Below, one piece after another: positions 12,405-24,930 of a stretch of 64,000 nt of DNA. The stretch comes from Antitrichia curtipendula (lineage: Eukaryota > Streptophyta > Bryopsida > Hypnales > Leucodontaceae), in NCBI GenBank assembly GCA_951230915.1, contig OX579640.1:22898981-22962980 (forward strand). The letters are read 5' to 3'. A program made the translations under genes and the position numbers. The notes below the pieces were generated by a model. The model had not been told where the DNA came from and searched no databases. It saw only the letters and a list, made by a program, of their open reading frames with translations. Position 1 is the stretch's first letter. Each line of letters begins with the position of its first letter.

Positions 12405-13530
12405 TCTAAAGTCTATGAGTTTTGCCCATTTGAGTACTTAAAGTGCAACGCATGAATAGATATTTATTTTTTGCTTATTTTTATTTTTAAAATTATCAAT
12501 TGAATTCATTGTTTTTAAGGATTCCAATTTTTGGAACATTTATAACTTGTAGGTATTATTTGTTCATACATTTTGCTCTAAAGTCTATGAGCTTTGCCCA
12601 TTTGAAGACGTGGAATACAACGCATAAATAAACGATTGTTTTTTGCTTGTTTTTGTTTTAAAAAATACCAAATGAATTCATTGTTTTTGTGGATTCTAAA
12701 TTTTGGTAACATTTAAAACTTGTATGTATTATTTGTTCATACATTTTGCTCTAAAGTCTATGAATTTTATTTTTTTGAGTATTTAAAGTACAACGCATGA
12801 ATAAATGGTTGTTTTTTGCTTGTTTTTATTTTAAAGAATACCAAATGAATTCATTGTTTTTATGGATTATAGTTCTTGGTAACATTTAGAGCTTGTAGAT
12901 ATTTTTTTTCCATACATTTTTCTTTAAAATCTATGAGTTTTTTTTATTTGAGTACTTAAAGTATAGGACATGAATAAATCGTTGTTTTTTGCTTGTTATT
13001 ATTTTAAAAATTACCAAATGAATTCAAAGATTTCATGGATTTTAATTCATTGCAACATTCAAAAATTGTAGGTGTCATTTGTTCATACATTTTGCTCTAA
13101 AGTCTATGAGTTTTGCCCATTTAAGGACTTGAAGTACAGCGCATGAATAAATGATTTTGTTTTTCTTGTTTTCATTTTTTATAATCCATAATGATTTCAT
13201 TGTTTTCATGAATTTCAATTTTTTGTAACATTTATAATTTGTAGGTGTTATTTGATTATACAATTTGCTCTAAATTCTACGAGTCTTGTCCATTTGAAAA
13301 CTTAAAGTATAATAGTTGAATACATGGGTTTTTTTGTTTTTGTTTTTGTTTTAAAAAATTTCAAATGAATTTTAATGTTTTCATGAATTTCAAATTTTGG
13401 TGACATTTAAAATTTGTAAGTATTATTTGTTCATACATTTTGCTTCAAATTTTAAGAGTTTTGCTCATTTCAGTATTTAAAGTACAATGCATGAATAATA
13501 GTTGTTTCTTCCTTGTTTTTATTTTAAACC
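12405..13530. repeat. Satellite-like tandem array, ~173 bp period, 6.5 units
   Basis: TCTAAAGTCTATGAG or a variant recurs at 12405, 12577, 12750, 12923, 13096, 13269 and 13444, followed each time by CATTTGAGTACTTAAAG, CAACGCATGAATAAA and CCAAATGAATTCATTG. The period is very constant (172-175 bp). Confidence 0.9.
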
Positions 13531-13570
13531 TTCAACCCATAGAATACTCATGTAACACTAGGCATTAAAC

Positions 13571-14160
13571 CAAACAAAGACCTACATGGTCATCAAATCC
13601 AAAAATAATCGCCCTTCCTTGTGCAAAAGTTTAAATGAAGCCACTCAAGTTATGACCCTAGTCGATTTCTATTTTTAGCCCAAGATAAATGCATCACCTT
13701 GTAGATGCTTGAAGTGGCTTTTCAAAACGTGTTGCATTTTATCATCCAATTCTTTCCATAGCAACAATGGATAGATAAAATTTGAAGAAATCCAACTTCA
13801 TCCACTCATAACTCTTGCATGCGGCGTCCAATCCAAGAGTGCCACATCATCATTTTGGAATCACACAAACAAGACCTACATTATCATCTAATCCAAAAAT
13901 AATTGCCTTTCTTTGTGCAAAGGTCTAAATATAGATCCTCGTATTATAGCCCTAGCCAATTTTTATTTTTAGTTTAGGATAAACGCACCACCTTGTAGAT
14001 ACTCGAAGTGGCTTTTCAAAAATGTATTGTACTTTACCATCCGATTTTTTGAATGGTGGCAATTGATGGATGAAGTTTGAAAAATTGAACTTCATCCACT
14101 CCCAACTCATCTTTAGGCAGGCCAATGACAAAATGCCGAATCATTTTACCATCTCACAAA
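13571..14160 (-). repeat. Inverted tandem pair of the ~300 bp repeat
   Basis: 13571-13855 and 13872-14155 are tandem copies (AACAAGACCTACAT, AATTGCCTTTCTTTGTGCAA, CACCTTGTAGATACTCGAAG, CTTCATCCACTC), inverted relative to 1755-2342. A third, weaker copy may begin at 14160. Confidence 0.82.
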
Positions 14161-16189
14161 AGGATCTACAACTTCATTCATTCCAAAAAGAAATAACAAA
14201 CCATATATAAAAGTCTTATTTTTCCAAAAGTCCAAATCCTTCATATAGGCTCAAAAATGAAAGTTATTATTTTTAGCCAAACAAGACATTTTTAGAAAGT
14301 CCCCATCGAGTCCATTTCAAAAACGTAACTCACTTTGAAATTCTTCAAATGCAATCCTTAATAACCAAGTCAAACCTATGCACCTTAAAGTCAAAGTTGA
14401 TATATCTCATAATCTAAGCAATTGTATGGGTTCAAACGACCATCATTGGAATTGTAGACTTCCCAAATGGGAGGGTTAGTCAAATAAAAATCCAACCACA
14501 AAAAGTCAACAACCCATAGAATATTCATGTAACTTTAAACCCTAAAATCCTAAACCCTAAACCACTAAACTCTAAATCAATGGAGTTTAATTTATCCAAA
14601 GAAATATCTCCATCAAAGCCTAAAGCCTAAATCCTAAACCTTAAGTCTAGTTCTACTATATTCTGTTATATATTTGTCTTTTATAAAGAAATAGTTGGTT
14701 TTTACACTTCTTTACAATAAACAATCTGGTATTTTCACAAGATTATGTTCCAAATTGTTTTTCGGGGTTATTAATTGTAGGGATTATTTTGATAAAATGT
14801 CCTGACTTTTACCTTTTGGGTTCCTTTTGTCCCTCCCTCCCTCCTTTCTAGATTGAACCTGCGCTTTTTTTAAATTGTCTACATAGTTCTTTTATTTCCT
14901 TTGAAATTCCTGAGTCTAATTTTACCTTGATTAGGTCTTTGGTCTCTCAAAACTTGGAGGTAATTTTTAAATTGGAACAATAAGATTCCATGATGTGATG
15001 GGGATCCAAATTAACAAGTATAGATTTGATTTGGGGTCCAAATTACATGATACATTTTTCCCTGTACTAAATTAGAGATGGTTGTACCTTATGGTAAAAA
15101 ATATTGAATCCATAGTAAGTTTTCTTGATTCAATTATATGAGCTTGGCTTTGGAAACTTGACAGTTCTAACACCTTACCCATAATTAGAGCTCCTTTTTG
15201 CTCTGCTTACCAAAGATTAATTTTATCATCACGCTATGCTAATTGAATGGCAGTTCAAGTTTTTGAAAAAACGGGGGAAACAATGAATAATTATGAGAGT
15301 TGGTAGAGTTAGGCCCAACTACTTTGTCAATTATAGCCCATGGCAGCAAGTCACCAGTTCTATTGGATGCCACTGCTTGTCCCGACTTTCATGCATTTTT
15401 GAATTTGGCCATAAGATTAAGCGGGAACTTTGGTAGTTAAATAGTGAGGTCTCACTTTGTTGCAAACCATCTTTTGTTCTTTGCTGGTGGTATGCTCAAG
15501 GGGATGTGGAAGTGAGATTGGAGTTTGGAGTGCTGTTGATTTGTGATGGCTTCTTCGCAGGTCTTTTGTGATTTACAACTTGTTAAAACTAAGCTGTGAT
15601 TGTCATTTTCTTGTGAAGTTTTTGAGTTTTGCTAAGTTTATGTTTCTAATGTGATTGCAATAACAAGCTGCTGTAGGCTAAAGATACCTTGCATATGTTT
15701 TTTGACTAATTTCGTGTTTGTTGAATTGCATGGGTGCAAGTGAGGTTTACAGCCTCTTTAGAAATACTTTATCTTGCAGCTCAATCCAAGATCTTGACAT
15801 CACATCTAGTTGTTGGGTTTTTAAATCTTATGGTTTGTAGGATTTAAATTGTAGCATGATTAGACATTTTGTCTATTTGCTTATGGTTACTTAAAATTAG
15901 TAAAAGTTATGCATTGTAGTGTCTTTGATGGGACCTATAGTGGCTTATTGAAAATAGTTATCTACTCAGTTTAGAAGTTTTTGCTGTGTAGTTAGTTATG
16001 ATGATTTTAAGGACTATTTTTTACATGATAAGAGGTATACTTATCTTGTTCATTCTTTTTGGAAACTTGACAGTTTTGCAAGGATTGTGATTTTTATGAA
16101 ATAGGTAGGGGAAGCCCTATATGGGGATGTCCCTCCTACCCACTCGGGTTTACCTAAATCCTCTCCCACCCTACACTCTTCCAGTGGTG
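14161..16189. other. No gene seen; telomere-like words and a short direct repeat
   Basis: Degenerate CCCTAAA words occur at 14535-14640. CAACCCATAGAATATTCATG at about 14510 repeats a nearly identical word at about 13531, bracketing the inverted tandem pair. TGGAAACTTGACAGTT occurs at about 15155 and 16061. Confidence 0.35.
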
Positions 16190-19100
16190 GTTCAAAATGC
16201 AGCTCTAAAACTAATTCGCTGTCATCACTTAGAACGACAACCCTGCTACTGCACCTGAGGATGACGAATTCGACAATTGCTGTGACTGCTCCACTCTATG
16301 TGCCCATCTGCGTTCTCCTGCACGTGCGTCCGTCCAACCTCTCGTACCACCTCTTCTAGCGCTTGAACTGGGCCAGGTACTTGCGGCAAATCCTGCTGCA
16401 CCCCCAACGCCCCAAGTACTCGAGGTACATCCTCCTGCCATCCACCCAATTCTTGATGTACGCCAACCACTAGAGAATCTGATGCAGATAGGTTGAGGTC
16501 TTCCGACGAATGTACCTACATTGACGGGGGAACGGCTTGCTCTTCGTAGTCGACGGATCATCCTTGCCTAGGATCCTCCACCAGTGTTGAAGGCTCCGTC
16601 GGGTCCGTACCACCATTTTGCGACAAAGACACATCTTCAACACACAGTATTCTCGACCCAAATTTTCCATGCAAGGATCGCACGGCACCTACATCTTAAA
16701 ACCGCCCATGGTAGGAGATCTCCCGGAGGTTCAACAAGTGATGCACACAGTCACCTGGTCTTTTTAAGGCAACCCTATCGTTTATCGCCGTAGAATGCGC
16801 TCTAAAGGACTCGCTGTCGGTGGCTTGTCATCCACAATCTCCTAGAGACTTGAGCCCCGATTGTAGACTTCTTCCGCTTGGGATTCAGGCTTAGCGCGTG
16901 GAACATCCCAAATTTGTTTTGTCCATTCCTTACCTCCTTCTCTACTTCCGCGGATTCCACAACTTTCACAACTTCGATCCCTTTCGCGTGTTGAAATACG
17001 ACAACCGATGGTTAGTGGGACTGAAACTCTAGGACATGGATATAATTTCGCCAAAAATATTGGACAAGAAGTTTGGTTCTAGGGCATACCGATACGAGTT
17101 GTATGATTTCGGGGCCTCTATTGACGTTCTTGAGGGCGTGACCACCCTCCCACACCGGTGTCGGCTCAGGTATTTTTGGCAGATCCATGGGTTCTTGTGC
17201 CCACCCAACCCCTTGTGCCACCTCTTCTAGCGCCTGAATCGGGTCAGGTACTTGCGGCAGATCATGCTGCGCCCCCGGTACCCCAGGTGCTCGAGGCACG
17301 TCCTCCTGCCATTCACCCAACTCTTGTTGTACGCCAATCACTGGAGAATCTGGTGTAGGCAGGTCGAAGTCTTCCGGCGGATCCACCTGCGTCGATGGAG
17401 GAACGGTTTGCTTTTTGTAGTTGACAGATTGCCTTCGCTTGGAATCTTCTAAAGGTGTCGAAGGCTCTGTCTAGTTCGTACCACCTTCTTATGGCAAAGG
17501 CACATCTTCAGCCATCATTAGCATGTAGCACCCTTTGATCCAGGTTTTCTATGCAAGGATCACATTGCACCTACACCCTAAAACCGCCCGCGGTCAAAGA
17601 TCTCTCAGAGGTCTAACAAGTAATGCGCACATTCATTTAGTCTTTCCCGGATGACCCTGTCGTTTGTCGTCGTGGAATGAGCTCCGAGGGACTTGCTGTT
17701 GGTAGCGCGTTGTCCTCAATCTCCAAGAGACTTGCGCCCTTGTTGTGGGCTTCTTCTGCCTGGGATTCAGGCTCGGTATGTTGGGCGTGCCAAATTTGTT
17801 TTGTCCATTCCTTACCTTCCATCGCTGCTTCCGCGGATTCCACAAGTTCTAAAACTTTGACCCCTTTCTGATGCTACAATACAACAGTCCGTGGTCAATG
17901 GGATTGGAACTCCAGGATATGGACATGATTTCGCTAAAAACACTGGACAAGGAGTTCGGTTCCAGGGCATACCAATCCCAGATGTGTGATTTTGGGGCCT
18001 CCGTTGACATTCAAGAGAATGCCACCATGGCAATCGAGTCCCTTGAATATCGTCATCGGGGTGCTGATCTTCAGATACGACACACACTGTCGCCTCCAAA
18101 AGCATTTTTTGCCACTCATGTCCTTTGCATCGTATAATGGTTGGAGGTTGTCTAATCCCGGGAAGAAGCTTTTGAAGCACGCTCGCAAATCGCGGTTAGG
18201 ATTGATCCCAAAAACAAATACCACAAACACGTTGAACCGTTTTTCGAACGTTGGCGAGGGAAATCCATCTGTAGACCCCGCCACATAGTTGACGACGTGA
18301 AAATCCCACACTTTGGCTCCAATCTTCTCCCCTCGCTTTTTCATGTACACCACAAGCATATAAAATCCTTCGACATCCGTGAAGAGAACGGCACTGGAGG
18401 GCCGAGATAGCGTTGTCTTTGGAGTCATGAGACTCAATAGCGCCAAACACTCCCTCGAATTTCTTGTGTTTGAGAATCTTCGCCCGAGGCCCCGAGGGCG
18501 TATCCTCGAACATGAACCAAAAGTAGATGCACGGCTCCTTTGCTCCCCGCCATGCTTTCACATCCGGCTTCGACAATGTTCGACTGATGTTCTAGCTTTG
18601 GTCATCCACGATCTCGCATAGGTATCGCTCATCAAACTCCGCTTCCAATTCCCGCATGACTTCAGCGTCTCCTCTCTCTTTGAAGAAGGCCTTCTACATA
18701 TCCATGACAAGCCATGGACAATCTTCTGGCTTGCGGCTCTTGTTCTGGGGCCTCGGCCTACCCTTGAACCACTCCTGGCCAGTAGGATGCGACATGGCAA
18801 CGTGCACCTACGTCTTCAGTTCACTACGAGTGATTTCTTTTTTCGCCGCGAACTCCTTCCACGTGGATTCCGGATACGGATTGTACTCGACATTCCTCAA
18901 TGGAAGAGGGTAGTTTTTGTAGTGTCGGAGGAGCTTGTTCTCCATCGCCCTGACGTATTTCTCTATGCGGGCAACGCATTCCAAGTTCATTAGTGCTCTG
19001 CCATCCGACAACAAGCTCTTTTTCATGGTGATGTTTTGGGCCTCCACTTGCAAAGCTAGGTAGTTGATGTCCTCCACTCGCAGTCCGTAGAGCGATTTGA

Positions 19101-20950
19101 AGTTGATCTGCAAGAGCGGCTTGCGTTTCAGCTTCCCCTCTTTATCGACCACGCCGTGTGCGTCTGGGAGGAGTCCCTTCATGTAATTCGCTTCAATCTC
19201 TAACCACCTTGTCACGTTCGCATCGTTCTCCAAGAACACAAGTGGATATTTTTGGTCGCTCGAGTTGCCAGACTTCATTCTAGCAAATATTGTCGTCAAG
19301 GCCCGGAGAAATGCCTGGTCATAGCAAAAAAAAGGGAGTTAGAATATTGCCCGAATGAATGCGGCTACACAGCATCCTTGAACAGAAATCCACTGGGAGA
19401 TGTGACAATACTTGCACTATGGAGGACCTCACGACGACCAACAAAAGATTGGGAGATCTCACGGTGATCTCGAACTTGCTCAAGAATGGACTCAATGCAC
19501 AATCAGACCTGAAAAGATGGCCTAGGATCTTACAAGGTATTTTGCCGAGTGCGTTCTCCCCATTATGGCCGGGGTCGGAGATCCCATGCTCCGCTACTTG
19601 ATCCTCGCGCTTGCCAGTTGCTGCGTCCATTTTTGTTCCTTGTCCTTCTCTCCAATCTCACTAGCTTGGATCAAGTCCTTGTAAGCTTCCACTGTGTACT
19701 GGCCCCCGATGACGAAGTAGTGCATTCTTTTGTCTTTGAAGATTTTCTTGGGCGGCTCTGCACTGTAGTATATGACCTCATTCCCTGAGCCAACAGGTGG
19801 ACCAACTTCTAGCGGCAAGACGATAATGACCTTGACGTCTAAATCAAAGTCCGGGGCAATTTGCATCTGGTTCTTGATTCCTTCAAGGCGATGCCCTTCA
19901 ATGCCCCTATAGAGTATAGACGAGCCATCCACATGGAGCCTTGTATAAACGATCGAAGGGCACGCGGATGAGATTGCCATCACTGCTACACATCGCTCTC
20001 TTGCCCCATTTGTACAAGCCACCAAAGGTGTTTTTGTACAACTCTTTCATATACTTCATGTCCTCCACGATGAGCTTCCTCACTTGTAACTCCAACATAT
20101 TCACGCATGCATGCAGCGTCAACTCATGTCCGTCTTTTGTCTTCTTCACCGACAGCGCCTCTTCTTTGGCATCCCCAAGAGCTTGGACCCCTGGTTTTTT
20201 CCCCTTCCTGAATTTCTTTGGCGCGGGCGGCTTAGAAGAGGTTCCTTCCGGTGGCTCGGACAGCCCCTCTCCCTCAACATCCCTAGGAGCTCCCGCGCCT
20301 GCCTTCTGCTTCTTGACTCTCTTCTTTGGGGCCGGCTTGGGAGGGGTCACTTCCAGTGGCTTGGAGCCATGATTGAATTCAGTGAGTTCGTCTTCAATTA
20401 TTTCCTACTGGTCCTTCATATCCATAGAGCTCTACCAGAGGTGCGCCATTTGCTCCTTCCTCATCAGGCATCCCTTCTTTGTTACTATTTCGCACAGATC
20501 GAGCCTCATTTTTGCATAATCCAGGATCAACCCGTACGTCATGCACTCTCCAAAATGGATGTTCTTCCCCTCTACAACCAGGAGCGCCGTGTTGTTGTTC
20601 AATCCTTGCAACTCCAGGACACGTAGGCCACCTTCTAGATGCCATTGTTCCCCGTTTACGAGCACAGGGAGAATGACCACATGATCCCCCACTCATGGTT
20701 CCTTCCATGCAATGCCCCAACCCATTACGTAATCACGGCAACGGAAAACTGCTCCTGGGTTATTACGTTCACCGTGGTACTGGAAGGAAGGGATGTACCC
20801 GTCAAAGAAAGCTGCGAGCTTCTTCGGAGACTTTCTAAGTGGCCCACTTTCCTACTGCACCGCACTGGAGCGTTCTGGAAGAGGACGCCAGTGTGAGCAA
20901 TTTTCAAGGAAATGGGAGACCCTAAAACCGCCTTGTCCTAAATCCTACCC
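16190..20950 (-). pseudogene. Degenerate multi-frame coding region, minus strand, unrecognised large protein
   Basis: This GC-richer block has successive minus-strand frames with protein-like composition. From 5' to 3' they are: a segment with GDHVVILPVLVNGEQWHLEG (about 20690-20430); a Lys/Pro-rich linker (KPAPKKRVKKQKAG, about 20340-20130) followed by a helical part; a segment with DLDVKVIIVLPLEVG and MHYFVIGGQYTVEAYKDLI (about 19860-19640); a helical part (19300-18810); a segment with VYMKKRGEKIGAKVWDF (18350-18200); and a Pro/Glu-rich tail. Neighbouring segments lie in different frames with no splice consensus (for example at about 19950), so the gene is broken. The GGQ.T.EA motif resembles the GxH/QR core of ParB-like or DGQHR domains; that is only a resemblance. 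No start codon or ends could be fixed. Confidence 0.5.
16280..18030. repeat. Tandem direct duplication, period ~876 bp, in the 3' part of the degenerate coding block
   Basis: 16280-17150 and 17155-18030 are diverged direct copies. Shared landmarks include CCTCTTCTAGCGCTTGAAC, CAGGTACTTGCGGCA, CCAAATTTGTTTTGTCCATT and CTTCCGCGGATTCCACAA at matching spacing. Both encode a DLPQVPxPxQALEEV-type Pro/Glu segment on the minus strand. Confidence 0.85.
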
Positions 20951-21243
20951 TCCACTCTACCCGTGTCTCCAACCCAAAACCACTCCTGCTAATGTCTAGC
21001 AACATGGATAACAATTGCAATGCCAAGAAATCAAGAAAGTAAGGATTCAAGGTTTTTAACTTATGGATCATCCCAACGGAGTATGCCAGCTGCTCGTTTT
21101 GACGGCTGCGCTGCCATCGTAAAGTACTACAGTTGTTTCATCCATAAATTTGTCTTTCCATTTGAATGTTCACACAACAATGTCTTCAAAGCGTGTATGC
21201 AAATGTGATTACTATCCTCTGTTCTTGAATCTAGACCTTTTAA

Positions 21244-22204
21244 CCCCTCACCGCCGAAGCTCTAACCATGTCAAAAATCAACCTTGCTTTTCAAGTGTTA
21301 TAAATCTAAATGTGAGTAAGTTATAAAAATCTCAACCGTACAATATTATAGTGTGCATGTTGCAGATGGTGTAATTAAAATTTGGGGTCATTTGACCGTA
21401 TAGATTGAAAGATTATAATGTTTTAGTGTTGAAAAAAGATGCTGAAATTTTCCTAAAAACACATTTCGAGGTGGAATTCGATCTCTAAACCTACTCAAAT
21501 GAAAAAACTTTAAACTACAAGGTGATTCTAAACCAAAAGACAAACACTTTGGTGGAAAAAAAAAACATTTAATTGACTCATTGCATTTGCAAAGTTGTTT
21601 TGAAATGTCAAAAAACAGTGAAAAAAGTAGCAAAAAAACACATCTACAGCTGAACCTACCTCTGCTAAAATGCTTCTCAATCAATCATATCTTCTTGGAT
21701 TGATATGAAATTTTTACCACAAGAACTAGACTAGTATGTGAAACTTTTCCAACAAAAATTATTGAAAAAAACTCCTGTATGAAGAAGTTATAAGCCACCA
21801 AAGTTGACTGTAATGCAAAAATGTCTAGATTTTGAACTTCGAATTGCTCCCAAGCATTCAAAACAACTTGGGTTGACATGAAAATTTAACCACAATAACT
21901 AGACTTAAAGGGGAACATAACACAACAAATTTTATTGAAAACTAACATTGGATGAAGGAGATACAAGCCCCCGAAGTTGCAGCCTTCAAATGCAGTTTGG
22001 TGAATTCAAATTGAACCTATGAACTTCGATTGGCTTTCAAGAAATCAATAAATCTCGCATTGATCTGAAAATTCTGCCACGTAAACTAGAAGAGAGAGCG
22101 CAACTTTACCAACAAGTTTTATTGAGTTTGGACATCGGATGCAAAAGTTACAGCACTTTGAATTTTCTGTGAGGACACTTTTCGTCCCCTCCGGCGATGA
22201 GGGG
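21244..22204. mobile_element. piggyBac-type non-autonomous element, 961 bp, distinct end sequence
   Basis: It is flanked by TTAA (21240-21243, 22205-22208). It begins CCCCTCACCGCCGAAG and ends with the inverse of CCCCTCATCGCCGGAG. Inside, about 2.6 units of a diverged ~180 bp tandem repeat (TGAAAATTTAACCACAA..., CAACAAATTTTATTGAAA..., GAACTTCGAATTGCTC) run from 21700 to 22170. It lacks any transposase. Confidence 0.85.
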
Positions 22205-22404
22205 TTAATGGCTGACAGAAACTTACATTCAAATTCTTTGTTGGAAGTGAATTAATATCTGAAAAATTATAATGTGTTGTAATTATAATTATATTTGATA
22301 ACAAATGCCGCCCAAAATTCCATTTGGTACTCTTCAATTTCAGTTGAATGGTAAATAAAATAAGTACAAAACCTACACCAAATAGTGAAAGTGGGTTGCC
22401 TTAA

Positions 22405-23150
22405 CCCCTACAAGACCAAATACTGTTTTTTTGGCAATATAGTGATTTTAGGTAACTAACTACAAATGGATTTTTTATTTTATTTTTTCAAAAATATCAC
22501 ACCACATGTGAACAAAGAGTAGCTTTAAGATCCAATAATTTTCATAACTTTTGACTACTTTGTTAAAAAGTTATTGCATAATATGTAGCTTTTGTTATTC
22601 GGCAAGCAGCTCGGGCACCTCAAAAAAATTCTTTAAAAATTCTTTTTATGAAAATAAAAATTTGAAATTGGTTCTAAAGATTTATTTACATGTGAAAAAC
22701 TTTGAACCATCCCAATTTGATTAATGAGATGAAAGTTATTAGGAATTCCAGTTTGCGGGTAGGTATGGAGTCTTTGCATGCCATACTTACCCGTAAACTA
22801 AAACTCCTCATAACTTCCATCTCATTAATCAAAATGGAATGATTCAAAGTTTTCCACATGTGAATAAATTTTTAGAACCAAATTCAAATTTTTATTTTTA
22901 TAAAAGTAATTTTAAAAAAAAAATTTAGTGAACTATCCGGGCTGCCCGCCTAGTAACAAAAATTATATATCATGCAATAAATTTTTAACAATGTAGTCAA
23001 AATCTATGAAAATTGATGAGCCTTAAAGCTACTCCTTGGGCACATGTGGTGTGCAATTTTTAATAAAAATAAATAAAAAATCCATTTGTAGGGAGTTGCC
23101 CAAAATTGCTATGTTGCCAAAAAAACGGTGTTTGGTCCTTTCTCTAGAGG
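22405..23150. mobile_element. piggyBac-type fold-back MITE, 746 bp near-perfect palindrome
   Basis: It has TTAA on both sides (22401-22404, 23151-23154) and two arms of about 365 bp that are inverted copies around a centre at about 22775. Both arms match the right-terminal ~360 bp of the element at 40570-41493, with shared blocks such as TTTGGCAACATAGC near the ends, CCGGGCTGCCCG, and TCATAACTTCCATCTCATTA. Confidence 0.88.
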
Positions 23151-23343
23151 TTAACAATTAGGTTGCCTTACGTAGAGAAGTTACCTCATGACTCATTGTT
23201 TGTACACATGGAGGCGCATGTGGACTCTCTAAACCTGGGCCATGAACAAGTGCACCAATCTATACAATACACAACTATATATATTTATATAGTGTAGAAT
23301 GTCAAGAAATTAGTGAGGGGATCTAATTTTACTATTCAATGTA

Positions 23344-23753
23344 AGGTAGTGTTTTTGTAAAACCGCCCCTCTCCTTCAAATTGCCCCTTTTATTAACTGG
23401 AAAATGGAGATGAGATAATCCAAAAATGGACCACTTTAGCAATTGAATGAATCGAGGAAAGATTGTTTTTCTATTGCAAGAGCCAATCATTATCTTTGAT
23501 TTCCTCACATCTCTTTACAAGTTGCAAGCGGATGGATTTGAAACACCTATGGTCACAAAGAGGTATTTACATCCCAAATCTTTGAAAATCTATAAGTAAC
23601 TCAAAAATGCTTGGAAAAATACAAAACTACCTGTATTAGGTTCCACGTCTATTTTTCTTTCTTTGAAAAATGATCTAAAAATATTTTTGTCCACAAAAAT
23701 CTAGAAAAAAGGCAGACCATCCCTTAAAGGATTGCTTTTAGAACATACTACCT
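23344..23753. mobile_element. TA-flanked AGGTAGT MITE, 410 bp, opposite orientation
   Basis: Its ends are AGGTAGTGTTTT and ACATACTACCT, with TA at 23342-23343 and 23754-23755. The interior is the reverse complement of the copy at 25403-25811 (for example the stretch ending in CCACAAAAATCTAG), and its length is nearly identical (410 against 409 bp). Confidence 0.88.
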
Positions 23754-23801
23754 TACATTTTCCATGCAAATATTCTTTCAATCTTCAGAACTCAAGCTTA
23801 A

Positions 23802-24525
23802 CCCCTGAAGTCCCTATGTGGGATTTTTGAGATTTTGGGTAGGTTTATGTGATCTCAATTTTTGACATGATTTTTTGAATTTTTTTTGAAGATAGAAGAA
23901 GTTATAGAATATTAGATTAGCTTTCTGGGAAAGTTATAAACAATCTTATTTTTTAGGCAATCTAAGCATTTTTTTGAAAAAATAATTTATAGTACCCATT
24001 TTTAATGTAGTTCTTACAATTTTTCAAAAAAATTGTTAGGCAAGGGTAAATTTGCTTTCTAAAACAATCTCACTATTGAAATTATTGTGTTTCAATTCCA
24101 TCTTAAAGCTATTAACAATTTAATTATTCCTTCAATCTTGAACCTACTTCTACTTAACAATTTTTTAGTGAGTGAAACTTAAGTGCTCTTTTTCCTAGAT
24201 TTTCAACTCAATTCTTCACCATAAAAAATTAGAAAATCAAAATCAATAGTGAAAAAATTTTAAGTTAAGAAGATTCAAAGTTAAATAATCTAGTTAATAA
24301 AGGTGTAAAAAAAAACTTGTTTCTTCACTTTAAATGCAAATATCTTGCAATCTACAAAGTCAAAGTTTTTGAAATTTTTTCCACGCATTCTTATACTAGT
24401 GTAGTACAAGATCCTATGGTTATACATATTAAAAAAACAAATTTTGAAAGTTTTTTTCAATTTGCAATTGAAATGGCAGTTTTGAGTCGATTTTGATGGA
24501 AAAAAAGGCCTTTAGACTTCAGGGA
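23802..24525. mobile_element. piggyBac-type MITE, 724 bp
   Basis: It starts after TTAA (23798-23801) with CCCCTGAAGTCC and ends with AGACTTCAGGGA followed by TAAA, a one-base-decayed TTAA. The last ~400 bp match, in inverse orientation, the element that begins at 63364. Confidence 0.82.
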
Positions 24526-24528
24526 TAA

Positions 24529-24675
24529 ATTGAGACCGTGTAATTCAATTTACAATTCTGTAAAACAAATGACAGTTAAGTCGTGTTCCATGAAAAATTG
24601 AGGCCACGTAATTCAATTTACAATTTTGTAAAACAAATGACAGTCAAGTCGAATTCCATGAAAAATTGAGCTAGA
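24529..24675. repeat. Tandem duplication of 68 bp
   Basis: TTGAGACCGTGTAATTCAA and TTGAGGCCACGTAATTCAA begin two copies that share TTTACAATTCTGTAAAAC and ATGACAGTTAAGTCG. They directly follow the MITE at 23802-24525. Confidence 0.8.
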
Positions 24676-24930
24676 ACTGAAGATGAATACAAAAAAAGTC
24701 AAATAAAAAATTAAAGTCAACTCCCTCGTTGAATGTCTGATGTGAAAAATAATGTAAATTAAGGTGGTAATGACCGCAAATTGTGAATACAAAATCATAT
24801 TTCAATACATAAACCAATCCCAAGAAATTGCCCGTTCATATTGCAGGCAAGTTTTGATTTGCAATCAAGTTGTCATGCCTAATTACACGATTTTGCCTGT
24901 ATAATCGGGCATTATGACTTTTTCATCCAC

